This document shows, piece by piece, positions 32,845 through 41,278 of a stretch of 64,000 nucleotides of DNA (within the stretch, counting starts at the first letter, position 1; every line of letters begins with the position of its first letter). This DNA comes from Bergeyella cardium (GTDB lineage Bacteria > Bacteroidota > Bacteroidia > Flavobacteriales > Weeksellaceae). Under the pieces are notes generated by a model that was not told the origin of the DNA, did not search any database, and saw only the letters and a program-made list of their open reading frames with translations. The translations under genes and the position numbers were made by a program. The stretch lies in the NCBI RefSeq assembly GCF_003614945.1, contig NZ_QYCZ01000002.1, positions 57,109-121,108 of the forward strand. The letters are read 5' to 3'.

Positions 32845-32852
32845 GGCAAATA
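32845..32852 (-). promoter_or_regulatory. Promoter -7 box abutting the tsaB start
   Basis: TATATTTG on the minus strand; its last G is three bases before the A of the ATG. With the box centred at -7, transcription would begin at or beside the start codon. Confidence 0.55.
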
Positions 32853-32854
32853 TA

Positions 32855-33361
32855 TTAGTTATTGAGGGTTATCTGCATATCCTTCTGGATGTTTTTTACC
32901 TCGATATAATTCGCCCCACATACAGAGGTGGAGAGCTTATACCTCCCCTTTTTGAGCAGGATATAATTTTCGCCCATCGCAGGAACTTGGAGAGAGAAGT
33001 TTTTTTTACCTGCAATTTTCAGCAACAGAGGGCAGTTAGATTTATTGTATATCATCAGTGCGGCATCCTTACGCTTTGGGTCATTATTAAACAAGTGATT
33101 GAGCATCTCTACCTTCTTGCTCTTATCTTTTGAGGAGGTAGCCTTCTGCTCTTTGCTCGTATTGCTTTCGGATGTACCTTCATTCATCAGCTGGGCGATT
33201 TTCCTTTTGAGTGCTGGAACTTTAGGGTCGTTTGGGTTTTGCTTTATGTACTCTGCTATTTGCTTTATATCGGTGGAATGCTCTATCTGTGCAGAACTCA
33301 CCTGCCCAAAGCAGATCATTACCATAGAAAACAGTACTAATGAAAATATTTTTCTCTTCAT
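32855..33361 (-). CDS. DUF6759-like secreted protein
   Basis: A 168-residue protein. The frame is open 42 codons further upstream, but MKRKIFSLVLFSMVMICFGQ gives a clear signal peptide, so the start is placed at 33361. After a linker rich in S, K and E, the C-terminal 75 residues carry NHLFNNDPKRKDAALMIYNK and end in a beta-rich segment. This resembles the DUF6759 family of Chryseobacterium-like genomes. Function is unknown. It lies 12 bases upstream of tsaB but tsaB has its own promoter box. Confidence 0.6.
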   Translation of the reverse strand: MKRKIFSLVLFSMVMICFGQVSSAQIEHSTDIKQIAEYIKQNPNDPKVPALKRKIAQLMNEGTSESNTSKEQKATSSKDKSKKVEMLNHLFNNDPKRKDAALMIYNKSNCPLLLKIAGKKNFSLQVPAMGENYILLKKGRYKLSTSVCGANYIEVKNIQKDMQITLNN

Positions 33362-33501
33362 AGGATAAGATTGATGGATTACAAACGCAAGAATGCTAGT
33401 TAAAGTATTTATAGTTGATGAAAAGACTAATGCTATCTTCTTTAATAGTATATAGCTAAAAAGTAAGCCTCTGCTATTTTTCTCCAACTGAAAAAAATCA
33501 T

Positions 33502-33509
33502 TATATTTG
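33502..33509 (+). promoter_or_regulatory. Promoter -7 box, tsf
   Basis: TATATTTG, 64 bases before the tsf ATG. The leader is AT-rich with no hairpin I can see. Confidence 0.6.
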
Positions 33510-33573
33510 CGCCTCTAAAAACGGGATTTATCTTCCCTTTTAAGTTTAATTAATAATAAAATATCAAAAAATT

Positions 33574-34536
33574 ATGTATACACCCGTAGCAGCTGATGTA
33601 GCTAAACTGAGAAATACCACAGGTGCAGGTATGATGGATTGTAAAAAAGCGCTTATTGAAGCAGAAGGAGACTTTGATAAAGCTATTGAAATCCTAAGAA
33701 AAAAAGGACAGAAAATCGCAGCCAACAGAGCCGATAGAGAATCTGCCGAAGGCGCAGTAATCGCAAAAGTAAATGCTGACAACACCGTAGGAGCTATTAT
33801 CTCCCTAAACTGTGAGACCGACTTCGTAGCAAAAGGCGAAGGCTTCATCAATCTCGCTTCTGAATTGGCAGAAAAAGCACTTTCTTTCTCTACTAAGGAA
33901 GACTTCCTTGCGTCTGACTTCCACGGAATCACCGTTGCAGAGAAACTTATCGAGCAAACTGGCGTTATCGGTGAGAAAATAGAAATCGGTGCTTTCCAAA
34001 AGATTGAAGGAGCATTCCTCGGTGCATACATCCACGCAGGAAATAAAATCGCAGCCATTACAGCGCTTTCTTCAAAAGTAGATAACGCTGCTGAAGTAGC
34101 AAGAAATGTATCTATGCAAGTAGCATCTATGAGCCCAGAAGTGCTTTCTTACAAAGATTTCTCCCCTGAGTTCGTAGCAGCAGAAACCGATGCAAGAATC
34201 GCGGCTATTGTAAAAGATAACGAAGAATTGGTTCGTCTTGGCAGACCATTAAAAAATGTACCTCAATTTGTTTCCTACGCACAGATTACCGATGAGGTTC
34301 TAAAACAAGCTGAAGAAAATGCAAAAGCTGAACTAAAAGCAGAAGGCAAACCTGAGCAAATCTGGGATAAAATCATCCCTGGTAAAATCCAAAGATTCAT
34401 CTCTGATAATACTTCCCTTGACCAAGAAAAAGCACTTCTTGACCAGAACTACATCAAAGATGGAGACCTAAAAGTAGCTGAGTATGTGAAAAACGCAGGT
34501 GCAGAAATCACTGCTTTCATTAGAGTGGCGCTTTAG
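33574..34536 (+). CDS. tsf: Translation elongation factor Ts
   Basis: A 320-residue nucleotide-exchange factor for EF-Tu. The N-terminal UBA-like domain with TGAGMMDCKKAL and the core motif CETDFVAKG are present. It is longer than the 283-residue Escherichia coli protein because of insertions in the dimerisation region, as is common in Bacteroidota. Ribosomal protein S2 (rpsB), which usually precedes tsf, is not upstream here; the gene has its own promoter and terminator. Confidence 0.95.
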   Translation: MYTPVAADVAKLRNTTGAGMMDCKKALIEAEGDFDKAIEILRKKGQKIAANRADRESAEGAVIAKVNADNTVGAIISLNCETDFVAKGEGFINLASELAEKALSFSTKEDFLASDFHGITVAEKLIEQTGVIGEKIEIGAFQKIEGAFLGAYIHAGNKIAAITALSSKVDNAAEVARNVSMQVASMSPEVLSYKDFSPEFVAAETDARIAAIVKDNEELVRLGRPLKNVPQFVSYAQITDEVLKQAEENAKAELKAEGKPEQIWDKIIPGKIQRFISDNTSLDQEKALLDQNYIKDGDLKVAEYVKNAGAEITAFIRVAL

Positions 34537-34555
34537 TAGCTTAAAATATTAATTA

Positions 34556-34588
34556 AAAAAAACTCAAACCTAAGGTTTGAGTTTTTTT
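34556..34588. terminator. Bidirectional terminator after tsf
   Basis: A long AT-flanked stem (core ACTCAAACC/GGTTTGAGT, TAA loop) with A and T runs on both sides. It serves tsf and also lies 30 bases past the stop of the convergent leucine-rich lipoprotein gene. Confidence 0.9.
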
Positions 34589-34617
34589 TAGTGGTGCTAC
34601 GAGCGAGTAGCCCACTT

Positions 34618-36216
34618 TTAGAGTCCTGGATTACAGGAAGAGTCATATTTATCTCCTGAGATTTTCCATTTCTTATGATTAATAAGTTTGTTTCTATAAG
34701 TATCTGCGCCTATGCCATAGGTTCTATCAGAGATAAGTTTTACTTCTTTACCTGTTTGGGGGTTCTCTGCCCAGCCTTTTAGGGTTTTGCTATAGCTCTC
34801 GCAAGACATTCCTGATTTTGTAAAGATATTCTCAAGGTCTGCTTCTCCTGTTATTACCCAAGTGCCTAAGTTTTGGTTAAAGGCTTTAGCTTCTTCAAAC
34901 ATAAAGTGCATACTTTCAACATTACTTACATTCCAGCCAGAGATATCTTGGTTAAATTGAGTGGCTCTTTCAAACATAGCTGTCATACTTTTAACATTAC
35001 TTGTGTTCCATTTATTTATATTGGGTATGGTGGTAATTTGAGCACAGTCCTCAAACATACTAGTCATAAACTTAACCTGAGAAAAATCGGGAATATCCGT
35101 AGCGGTTATGGTGAGGTTTCTACAGCCGTTAAACATATCTCCTAAATTCGAAGACCAATTCACCTTGCCCCATTGCATAAGCTCTTTGAACTGTTCTTGC
35201 ATGTCATTTAAGAGAGGAATTCCATAATGAAAACGAAACTCACCCTCTGGTTTTATGGAGATAAAATAATCTCCAGCACTACTTACACTAATTACTGTTT
35301 CACCATGACCCTTTCCAGAACCGCTAATACTTGGGTCTCCTACCTTTTCATACGAATAAGAAAATTTACCTTCTTCAGACACAGGCAGAGTAATCGTTTT
35401 ATCATCTTCTGCTGTCCATATCCCTACAAAATGATCTGGGGTAAAAGATGGTTTTGCTTTTATTTTAACTTCATATCTACCCCAGCCATCGGCTTCTTTG
35501 TATTTCTGTACAGAAGCAGCAGGCACGAGGATATTGTTCAAAAGTAGGCAACCATCAAAGCTCATCTTTAGTGTAGGGGGCTCGGCTTTATTTACGATTA
35601 CCCTTACCAGTTTTGGGCACAGAAGAAAAGCTTCATTCCCAATAGTCTCTATACTGCTAGGAAATTCTATTGAGGTAATGGCTGTTTTTTGAAAAGAATA
35701 ACTTCCCAGAGTCTCAATACTGGAAAACTCTACATTTGCTAATGCAATACAACCACTAAAAGCAAAATCCTCAATTGTCTTTACCTTATTGAGATTAATC
35801 GTTGTAAGTGCTTCACATCCATAAAAAGTACCGTACTCGATTTTTGTAATACTCTCTGGCAGGCGTACACTTTTCAGACTTCTGCATCCATCAAAAGCTT
35901 CTTTACCAATGCTGGTTAAGCTCGTAGGGAGGGCTACCTTCTGTAAATTTAGGTGCCCCCTAAAAACTTGATCAGCTATTGTAGTTACTTTGCTTAGGAT
36001 GGGGTCTTTGCTAAAATCAATCTCTGCGGTCTCTTTATTTTTCCACTGTACTAAGGTCTTACCATCTGCGCTCAGCTCATAATCTTTCGGTGGCACAGGT
36101 TGGGGTTGAGGCTTTAGTTGCTCCTGTTGGTGGAGGGCATCATCATTCCTTGAGCAGTTTGTTACTGCTACCGCCAGCACTATCGCTGACATCACTAATA
36201 AAATGTACTTTTTCAT
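34618..36216 (-). CDS. BspA-like leucine-rich repeat lipoprotein
   Basis: A 532-residue lipoprotein (lipobox AVTNC, C21) with a proline-rich linker (residues 32-45). Residues 75-225 form LRR_5 (BspA/TpLRR) repeats such as SITKIEYGTFYGCEALTTI. A middle beta domain follows (about 250-330). The C-terminal part carries the BspA-type DUF285 repeats (MFEDCAQITTIPNI, WNTSNVKSMTAMFE). Such proteins are surface-exposed adhesins or binding proteins. It is unusual in joining both repeat classes. It is preceded by a long repeat-containing leader. Confidence 0.85.
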   Translation of the reverse strand: MKKYILLVMSAIVLAVAVTNCSRNDDALHQQEQLKPQPQPVPPKDYELSADGKTLVQWKNKETAEIDFSKDPILSKVTTIADQVFRGHLNLQKVALPTSLTSIGKEAFDGCRSLKSVRLPESITKIEYGTFYGCEALTTINLNKVKTIEDFAFSGCIALANVEFSSIETLGSYSFQKTAITSIEFPSSIETIGNEAFLLCPKLVRVIVNKAEPPTLKMSFDGCLLLNNILVPAASVQKYKEADGWGRYEVKIKAKPSFTPDHFVGIWTAEDDKTITLPVSEEGKFSYSYEKVGDPSISGSGKGHGETVISVSSAGDYFISIKPEGEFRFHYGIPLLNDMQEQFKELMQWGKVNWSSNLGDMFNGCRNLTITATDIPDFSQVKFMTSMFEDCAQITTIPNINKWNTSNVKSMTAMFERATQFNQDISGWNVSNVESMHFMFEEAKAFNQNLGTWVITGEADLENIFTKSGMSCESYSKTLKGWAENPQTGKEVKLISDRTYGIGADTYRNKLINHKKWKISGDKYDSSCNPGL

Positions 36217-36242
36217 TATTTAAAAAATTTAATTAGCTTTTG

Positions 36243-36272
36243 GCTTCTGGCCATTAGCTATTAGCCAGAAGC
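36243..36272. repeat. Inverted repeat of the GCTTCTGGC family
   Basis: GCTTCTGGC (36243-36251) faces GCCAGAAGC (36264-36272) across a 12-base spacer. Similar AGCTATTAGCC-type words occur near 15711-15735 and 23345-23360, so it is one of a dispersed set. Confidence 0.6.
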
Positions 36273-36340
36273 TAATCGCTAGAAGCCAACCGCCAATTGT
36301 TGTTTTAATAAAAAAATCCCGTTTTTTTTATCAACTTTTA

Positions 36341-36415
36341 GGTTATTAACCGCGTTTTCCTGGTTCCTAACCAGGTCATCGGGCTTTTTTAACCGCAACG
36401 GCGGGGTCTCTAACC
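36341..36415. repeat. Four-unit array of GGTTnnTAACC boxes, 21-22 nt period
   Basis: Eleven-base boxes end in TAACC at 36341-36351, 36362-36372, 36384-36394 and 36405-36415, spaced 21, 22 and 21 bases. Boxes 1 and 2 (GGTTATTAACC, GGTTCCTAACC) are self-complementary mini-hairpins; box 2 extends to a 7-bp stem CCTGGTT/AACCAGG (36359-36375). Spacer sequences are G/C-richer than the surroundings and differ between units. The rest of the 36217-36733 gap is AT-rich with short repeats and no gene. Confidence 0.75.
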
Positions 36416-36625
36416 CTATCATTTAGATCGATGCCCCCTTATCCTTTGTTAGAAAGCTACCCTCCAAACCACACAAAAACGGGCGAACTCCATCCATAGA
36501 TGAAATCCGCCCATTATACCTATAATAGCTGATTTTTGAGGGGTTTATGCAAGAATTTTGGGAGGGGTAGATGCTCTATATATCTTAATCATCATAGTAA
36601 TTTTTTAAGTGTTTTTTTATGCTCT

Positions 36626-36655
36626 CAAAGATAATAAAAAAATTGCTTACAGCAA
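36626..36655 (-). promoter_or_regulatory. Full Bacteroidota promoter, leucine-rich lipoprotein
   Basis: On the minus strand TTG (36653-36655), a 19-base spacer and TATCTTTG (36626-36633), an exact TTG-N19-TAnnTTTG fit. If used, it would give the lipoprotein gene a leader of about 400 bases containing the GGTTnnTAACC array. Confidence 0.55.
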
Positions 36656-36660
36656 TTTTT
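36638..36660 (-). terminator. Terminator of the BaiN-type gene
   Basis: A 10-bp perfect stem AAAAATTGCT/AGCAATTTTT with a three-base loop, followed on the minus strand by TTATTAT. It overlaps the spacer and -33 element of the downstream promoter. Confidence 0.6.
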
Positions 36661-36684
36661 GGCAACTGGCAACTGGCAACTGGC
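36661..36684. repeat. Heptamer microsatellite (GGCAACT)3
   Basis: GGCAACT is repeated three times followed by GGC, next to the hairpin above. Confidence 0.85.
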
Positions 36685-36723
36685 TTTTAGCTGCTAGCTG
36701 TGGGTGGTTTGTTTATGGTAAGA

Positions 36724-36796
36724 GCCCCTCGTGCTAACGAGTGCCTCCCCTGCTAAGGGGCTCCCACGCTGTGGGTGCTCCTTGTGCTAACGAGTG
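36724..36796. repeat. Dispersed GC-rich repeat overlapping the BaiN 3' end
   Basis: Two copies of CTnGTGCTAACGAGTG (36728-36743 and 36781-36796) flank GTGCCTCCCCTGCTAAGGGGC. The same words, in the other orientation or with single changes, occur in the gap at 30811-30935. Confidence 0.75.
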
Positions 36797-37984
36797 GGTT
36801 ATTAGATAGGCTTCGCTCCAGCAGGCTTGGAAGTTAAAGCCTCCTGTGAGGGCGTCTATGTTGAGTACCTCACCTGCAATAAAAAGGTTGGGCAGGATTT
36901 TGGAGGACATATCCTTAAAGTTAATTTCCTTTAAATCTACTCCTCCACAGGTTACAAATTCGTCTTTAAAGGTAGATTTACCCTCTACTTTCAGTCTTTT
37001 TCTGCACAGGTTTTCGAGTATCCGCTCCATCTCTTTCTTAGAAACATTCGCCATCTGCTTGCTGGCATCTACCTGAGATATGCTAAGGATTCTCTGCCAG
37101 AATCTGTTGGTTACATCAAAGATTTTAGACTGCTGGAGAGAGCGTTTGGGATTCTGGTTTTTAAAGCTAATGAAATCTTCCACTGCTTGCTCCCAGCCTA
37201 TTGAGATGAAATTAACCTCTATTTCAAACTGGTAATTGAGTGTTGCTAATCTCCTCGCTTCCCAAGCTGAGAGTTTTAAAATCGCAGGTGCTGAGAGCCC
37301 CCAATGCGTAATGAGAAGGGCGCCACTCTCCTCTGCGCCAAGGCTGGGGATGCTCACTGTGGCATTAGTAAAACTCGTGCCTGCCAACTCTTGCAGCAAT
37401 GGGTCTTTAATATTAAAAGTAAAAAGCGAAGGCACGGGGCTAATGATTTTATGCCCGAGGTTTTGTATTATCTTAAAAGACTTGGGAGAGCTCCCAGTGG
37501 TGTAGATGAGTTTATCTGCGGTAAAGCTCCCATTATTGGTAGAGATTTGATATTTATCGTCTTTAAATTGTATGTCTTTTACGGTGGTTTTGGTTCTTAT
37601 CTCTACGCTATTTTTCTTTGCCTCTTTGGTGAGGAGGTCTATTACGTTTTGTGAGGAATCGGTTACTGGGAATACGCGGTTGTCCGCTTCCACTTTGAGC
37701 TCCAGCCCACGCTCGGAAAACCACGCCATAGTATCCGCCGGCTGAAACTTACTGAATACGCTGAGAAGTTCCTTACTCCCCCTTGGGTAGAACTGTACGA
37801 GCTCCCTTGGGTCAAAACAAGCGTGGGTAAGGTTGCACCTGCCTCCTCCTGAGATTTTAACTTTCTGCAAAACCTCTGCATTCTGCTCTAAAATGGTAAT
37901 ATGATACAAATCTCTGCTGAGATTCGCCGCACAGAAAAAGCCTGCTGCTCCACCTCCGATAATGAAAACCTGCTTTTTAGACAT
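36734..37984 (-). CDS. BaiN/RdsA family FAD-dependent oxidoreductase
   Basis: A 416-residue HI0933-type flavoprotein. The N-terminal FAD-binding motif IGGGAAGFFCAANL, the KISGGGRCNLTHA segment and the C-terminal IAGEVLNIDALTGGFNFQACWSE (shown in parts) match the family, which reduces C=C bonds in bile acids in gut species and has unknown substrates elsewhere. Family proteins normally end shortly after the AYLI helix. Here about 18 extra residues (AQGAPTAWEPLSRGGTR) are encoded by a dispersed intergenic repeat that also supplies the stop codon. Confidence 0.88.
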   Translation of the reverse strand: MSKKQVFIIGGGAAGFFCAANLSRDLYHITILEQNAEVLQKVKISGGGRCNLTHACFDPRELVQFYPRGSKELLSVFSKFQPADTMAWFSERGLELKVEADNRVFPVTDSSQNVIDLLTKEAKKNSVEIRTKTTVKDIQFKDDKYQISTNNGSFTADKLIYTTGSSPKSFKIIQNLGHKIISPVPSLFTFNIKDPLLQELAGTSFTNATVSIPSLGAEESGALLITHWGLSAPAILKLSAWEARRLATLNYQFEIEVNFISIGWEQAVEDFISFKNQNPKRSLQQSKIFDVTNRFWQRILSISQVDASKQMANVSKKEMERILENLCRKRLKVEGKSTFKDEFVTCGGVDLKEINFKDMSSKILPNLFIAGEVLNIDALTGGFNFQACWSEAYLITHSLAQGAPTAWEPLSRGGTR

Positions 37985-38009
37985 ATCATTTTATAAGTAT
38001 ATATAAACT

Positions 38010-38046
38010 AAAATCCTACATCAAAACAAGTCTTGATGCAGGATTT
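38010..38046 (-). terminator. Terminator of the accBC-rocD transcript
   Basis: A 14-bp stem with one mismatch (AAATCCTACATCAA facing TTGATGCAGGATTT), followed on the minus strand by TTTTAGTTT, 16 bases past the rocD stop. Confidence 0.75.
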
Positions 38047-38061
38047 AGTATTGAAAAGTTG

Positions 38062-39300
38062 TTATTTTTTAAACTCTAAAAGGGTTTTTCTAATGATACC
38101 TACACAGTCCATCAACTGCTCCTCGCTCATTACCAATGGTGGCGCAAGGCGGATGATATTCCCGTGAGTAGGTTTTGCCAGCAAGCCATTTTCCTTCAAC
38201 GCAAGGCAGATGTCCCAAGCTGTGGAGCTTTCAGGAGTATCATTGATAAGAATTGCATTGAGCAAGCCTTTACCTCTTACGGCAGTTACTAAATCAGTCT
38301 CAGCGATGATTTTCTGCATCTCCGCACGGAAAAGCTCTCCCATTTTTTGTGCATTCTCCGCGAGTTTATCTTCAATAATGACATCAAGTGCAGCACAAGC
38401 TACAGCACAAGCCAATGGATTCCCTCCGAAAGTAGAACCGTGCTGACCGGGCTTGATGACCTTCATCACCTCATCATTTGCTAATACCGCAGAAACAGGG
38501 TACATACCACCAGAAAGTGCCTTACCGAGAACTAAAATATCGGGCTTCACGCTCTCGTGGTCGCAAGCGAGCATCTTACCCGTTCTTGCAATCCCCGTCT
38601 GAACCTCATCTGCAATAAAGAGGACATTATTCTTTTTACAGAGGTCGTATGCCTTTTTCAAGTAGCCTTCATCGGGAACGAATACTCCAGCTTCTCCCTG
38701 TATCGGCTCAATTAAGAATGCGGCTACATCTGAACCGTCTGCAAGGACTTTTTCTAATGCTTCTATATCATTATACGGAACTTTTAAAAAGCCTGGTGTG
38801 AAAGGTCCATAATTTCTGTTGGCATCAGGGTCATTAGAGAAAGAAACAATAGTTGTAGTTCTCCCGTGGAAGTTGTTTTCACAAACGATAATCTTGGCAG
38901 TGTTTTCAGAAATGCCTTTTACCTCATAACTCCATTTTCTGGCTAATTTCACAGCGGTTTCTACTGCCTCTGCACCAGAATTCATCGGGAGAACCTTATC
39001 AAAACCGAAGATGTTGGTAATCTTTTTCTCATATTCCCCGAGTTTAGAATTATAAAACGCTCTGGAAGTAAGCGAGAGCTTCTGTGCCTGCTCAGTAAGT
39101 GCCTTTACAATCTTAGGATTGGAGTGTCCTTGATTTACCGCCGAGTAAGCAGAAAGGAAGTCATAATATCTCTTGCCTTCTACATCCCATACATAAACGC
39201 CTTCGCCACGCTCCAAAACTACAGGTAGCGGGTGGTAATTGTGCGCTCCGTACTGGTTTTCCAAATCAATATAGTACTGTGTATTTTTATTTTCTGACAT
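38062..39300 (-). CDS. rocD: Ornithine aminotransferase
   Basis: A 412-residue class III PLP aminotransferase. The Schiff-base lysine is K260 ([10 protein letters not shown]) and the PLP-nitrogen aspartate is D231 (FIADEVQTG). The N-terminal [16 protein letters not shown] and overall length match ornithine-5-aminotransferase, which links ornithine to glutamate semialdehyde and proline. Acetylornithine aminotransferase is the main alternative, but these features favour RocD. Its start lies 17 bases after the accC stop, so it is probably the third gene of an accB-accC-rocD transcript. Confidence 0.9.
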   Translation of the reverse strand: MSENKNTQYYIDLENQYGAHNYHPLPVVLERGEGVYVWDVEGKRYYDFLSAYSAVNQGHSNPKIVKALTEQAQKLSLTSRAFYNSKLGEYEKKITNIFGFDKVLPMNSGAEAVETAVKLARKWSYEVKGISENTAKIIVCENNFHGRTTTIVSFSNDPDANRNYGPFTPGFLKVPYNDIEALEKVLADGSDVAAFLIEPIQGEAGVFVPDEGYLKKAYDLCKKNNVLFIADEVQTGIARTGKMLACDHESVKPDILVLGKALSGGMYPVSAVLANDEVMKVIKPGQHGSTFGGNPLACAVACAALDVIIEDKLAENAQKMGELFRAEMQKIIAETDLVTAVRGKGLLNAILINDTPESSTAWDICLALKENGLLAKPTHGNIIRLAPPLVMSEEQLMDCVGIIRKTLLEFKK

Positions 39301-39317
39301 TATCTTATTATTTAGAA

Positions 39318-40673
39318 TTAATGATTTTCATAAGCCTTATCCATAACGAAAGATTCCATAAACTTGGTGGTATAATTACCTGCTATGAAGTCCTCATTAT
39401 CCATTAATTGTCTGTGGAACGGGATAGTGGTTTTCACTCCTTCGATATAAAACTCCTCCAAAGCTCGTCTCATCTTGGCAATAGCCTCTTCTCGGGTTTG
39501 CGCCGTAACGATGAGCTTGGCAATCATAGAATCATAATTGGAAGGAATGGTATAACCTGCATATACATGAGTATCTACACGCACTCCGTGCCCGCCAGGT
39601 ATGTTGAGGTTGGTTATTTTTCCTGGGCTTGGTCGGAAATCATTATAAGGATCTTCTGCATTGATTCTGCACTCTATAGCGTGCATCTTAGGAAGGTAAT
39701 TTTTCCCTGAAATCTTCTCTCCTGCTGCAAGTAAAATCTGCTCTTGAATCAAGTCATAGTCTACCACTTGCTCAGTAATAGGATGCTCTACTTGGATTCT
39801 GGTATTCATTTCCATAAAGTAGAAATTCCTGTCTTTATCTACAAGAAACTCAATAGTACCTACCCCTTCATAGCCGATAAACTCAGCGGCTTTTACTGCT
39901 GCTTCGCCCATTTTCTTGCGGAGGTCATCGGTCATAAATGGAGAAGGAGTCTCCTCTACCAGCTTTTGATTTCTCCTTTGGATAGAGCAATCTCTTTCGG
40001 AAAGGTGACAAGCCTTACCATACTGGTCTCCCGCAATTTGTATTTCTATATGCCTTGGCTCTTCGATGAGTTTTTCCATATACATACCGCCATTGCCAAA
40101 CGCAGCAACTGCTTCCTGCACTGCAGAATCCCATAAATCTTTAAGCTCTTCTCTCTTCCAAACGGCTCTCATCCCTTTACCACCACCACCAGCAGTAGCT
40201 TTAATCATTACAGGATAACCTATCTTTTCTGCTATTTTCACTGCGGTTTCATAAGAATCTATAAGTCCATCAGAGCCGGGTACACAAGGCACTCCTGCAG
40301 CTTTCATCGTTGCTTTTGCACTGGCTTTATCGCCCATTTTCTCTATCTGCTCTGGAGTAGCACCAATGAACTTTATACCATTCTTCTGGCAGATTCGGGA
40401 GAAATTAGCATTCTCGGATAAGAACCCATAGCCCGGATGAATGGCATCTGCATTTGTAATCTCAGCAGCAGACATAATATTGGGAATCCTAAGGTAAGAA
40501 TCCTTACTCGCTGGCGGACCTATACAAACCGCTTCATCTGCAAATCTCACGTGAAGGCTGTCTTTATCAGCAGTAGAATATACCGCTACGGTCTTCACCC
40601 CCATTTCCTTACAAGTACGCAAAATACGCATTGCAATCTCGCCACGATTGGCAATTAATATCTTTTTAAACAT
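39318..40673 (-). CDS. accC: Acetyl-CoA carboxylase biotin carboxylase subunit
   Basis: A 451-residue ATP-grasp enzyme that carboxylates biotin on AccB. The start [19 protein letters not shown] loop GGGGKGMR, and [15 protein letters not shown] are all present, and the length is normal. It follows accB after 77 bases containing a stem-loop and precedes rocD closely. Confidence 0.96.
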   Translation of the reverse strand: MFKKILIANRGEIAMRILRTCKEMGVKTVAVYSTADKDSLHVRFADEAVCIGPPASKDSYLRIPNIMSAAEITNADAIHPGYGFLSENANFSRICQKNGIKFIGATPEQIEKMGDKASAKATMKAAGVPCVPGSDGLIDSYETAVKIAEKIGYPVMIKATAGGGGKGMRAVWKREELKDLWDSAVQEAVAAFGNGGMYMEKLIEEPRHIEIQIAGDQYGKACHLSERDCSIQRRNQKLVEETPSPFMTDDLRKKMGEAAVKAAEFIGYEGVGTIEFLVDKDRNFYFMEMNTRIQVEHPITEQVVDYDLIQEQILLAAGEKISGKNYLPKMHAIECRINAEDPYNDFRPSPGKITNLNIPGGHGVRVDTHVYAGYTIPSNYDSMIAKLIVTAQTREEAIAKMRRALEEFYIEGVKTTIPFHRQLMDNEDFIAGNYTTKFMESFVMDKAYENH

Positions 40674-40703
40674 AATTGTTTTTTTTAATTAATAAAAAGA
40701 TGA

Positions 40704-40729
40704 AAGGCTTTTACAGTGATAAAAGCCTT
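40704..40729 (-). promoter_or_regulatory. Stem-loop between accB and accC
   Basis: A 10-bp perfect stem AAGGCTTTTA/TAAAAGCCTT with a six-base loop. On the minus strand it is followed by TCATCTTTTT, so it could partly terminate transcription or set the accB:accC ratio by processing. Confidence 0.6.
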
Positions 40730-40750
40730 ATTTAATCATTGAATAATGAG

Positions 40751-41233
40751 TTAAGACGGATCTACTAAGAATAATGGTTGGTCGTATTCTACTGGTGTAG
40801 CATCATCTACCAATACTTTTACAATTTTACCGCTTACCTCAGATTCTATTTGGTTAAAGAGCTTCATTGCCTCAATTACACAGACAACTTTACCAACAGA
40901 AACCTCATCTCCTACTCCCACAAAAACCTCTTTATCTGGTGCTGGTCTTCTGTAAAAAGTACCAATCATAGGAGCTTTGATGGTGATGTAATTGCTATCA
41001 TCAGATTCAGAAGATGCTTGCTCTGCTACTGGTACAGCTGCCTGAACAGGAGCTGCTGGCACAACAGGGGCTATCTGAGATTGATAAACGGGTGCCTGTG
41101 GAATATAATTCACTTCACTTCCTGCAAGAGGGGTTTTAATGGTGATTTCAAAATCTTTTGTTTTGTACTTTACCTCAGAAACTTCTGCCTTAGATACAAA
41201 CTTAATGAGATTCTGTATGTCTTTAATGTCCAT
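40751..41233 (-). CDS. accB: Biotin carboxyl carrier protein
   Basis: A 160-residue carrier of the acetyl-CoA carboxylase complex. The biotinylated lysine is K124 in IEAMKLFN. The N-terminal 35 residues match the usual AccB start, followed by a Pro/Ala/Val-rich linker (residues 45-75) and the C-terminal biotinyl domain with APMIGTFYRRPAPD. It is the first gene of the accB-accC-rocD run. Confidence 0.96.
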   Translation of the reverse strand: MDIKDIQNLIKFVSKAEVSEVKYKTKDFEITIKTPLAGSEVNYIPQAPVYQSQIAPVVPAAPVQAAVPVAEQASSESDDSNYITIKAPMIGTFYRRPAPDKEVFVGVGDEVSVGKVVCVIEAMKLFNQIESEVSGKIVKVLVDDATPVEYDQPLFLVDPS

Positions 41234-41254
41234 AAATATGATTGTTTAAGTTTT

Positions 41255-41262
41255 CAAATATA
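41255..41262 (-). promoter_or_regulatory. Promoter -7 box, accB operon
   Basis: TATATTTG on the minus strand, 21 bases before the accB ATG and inside the short gap after the DUF502 gene. Confidence 0.6.
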
Positions 41263-41278
41263 TAAAAATAAAATAATT

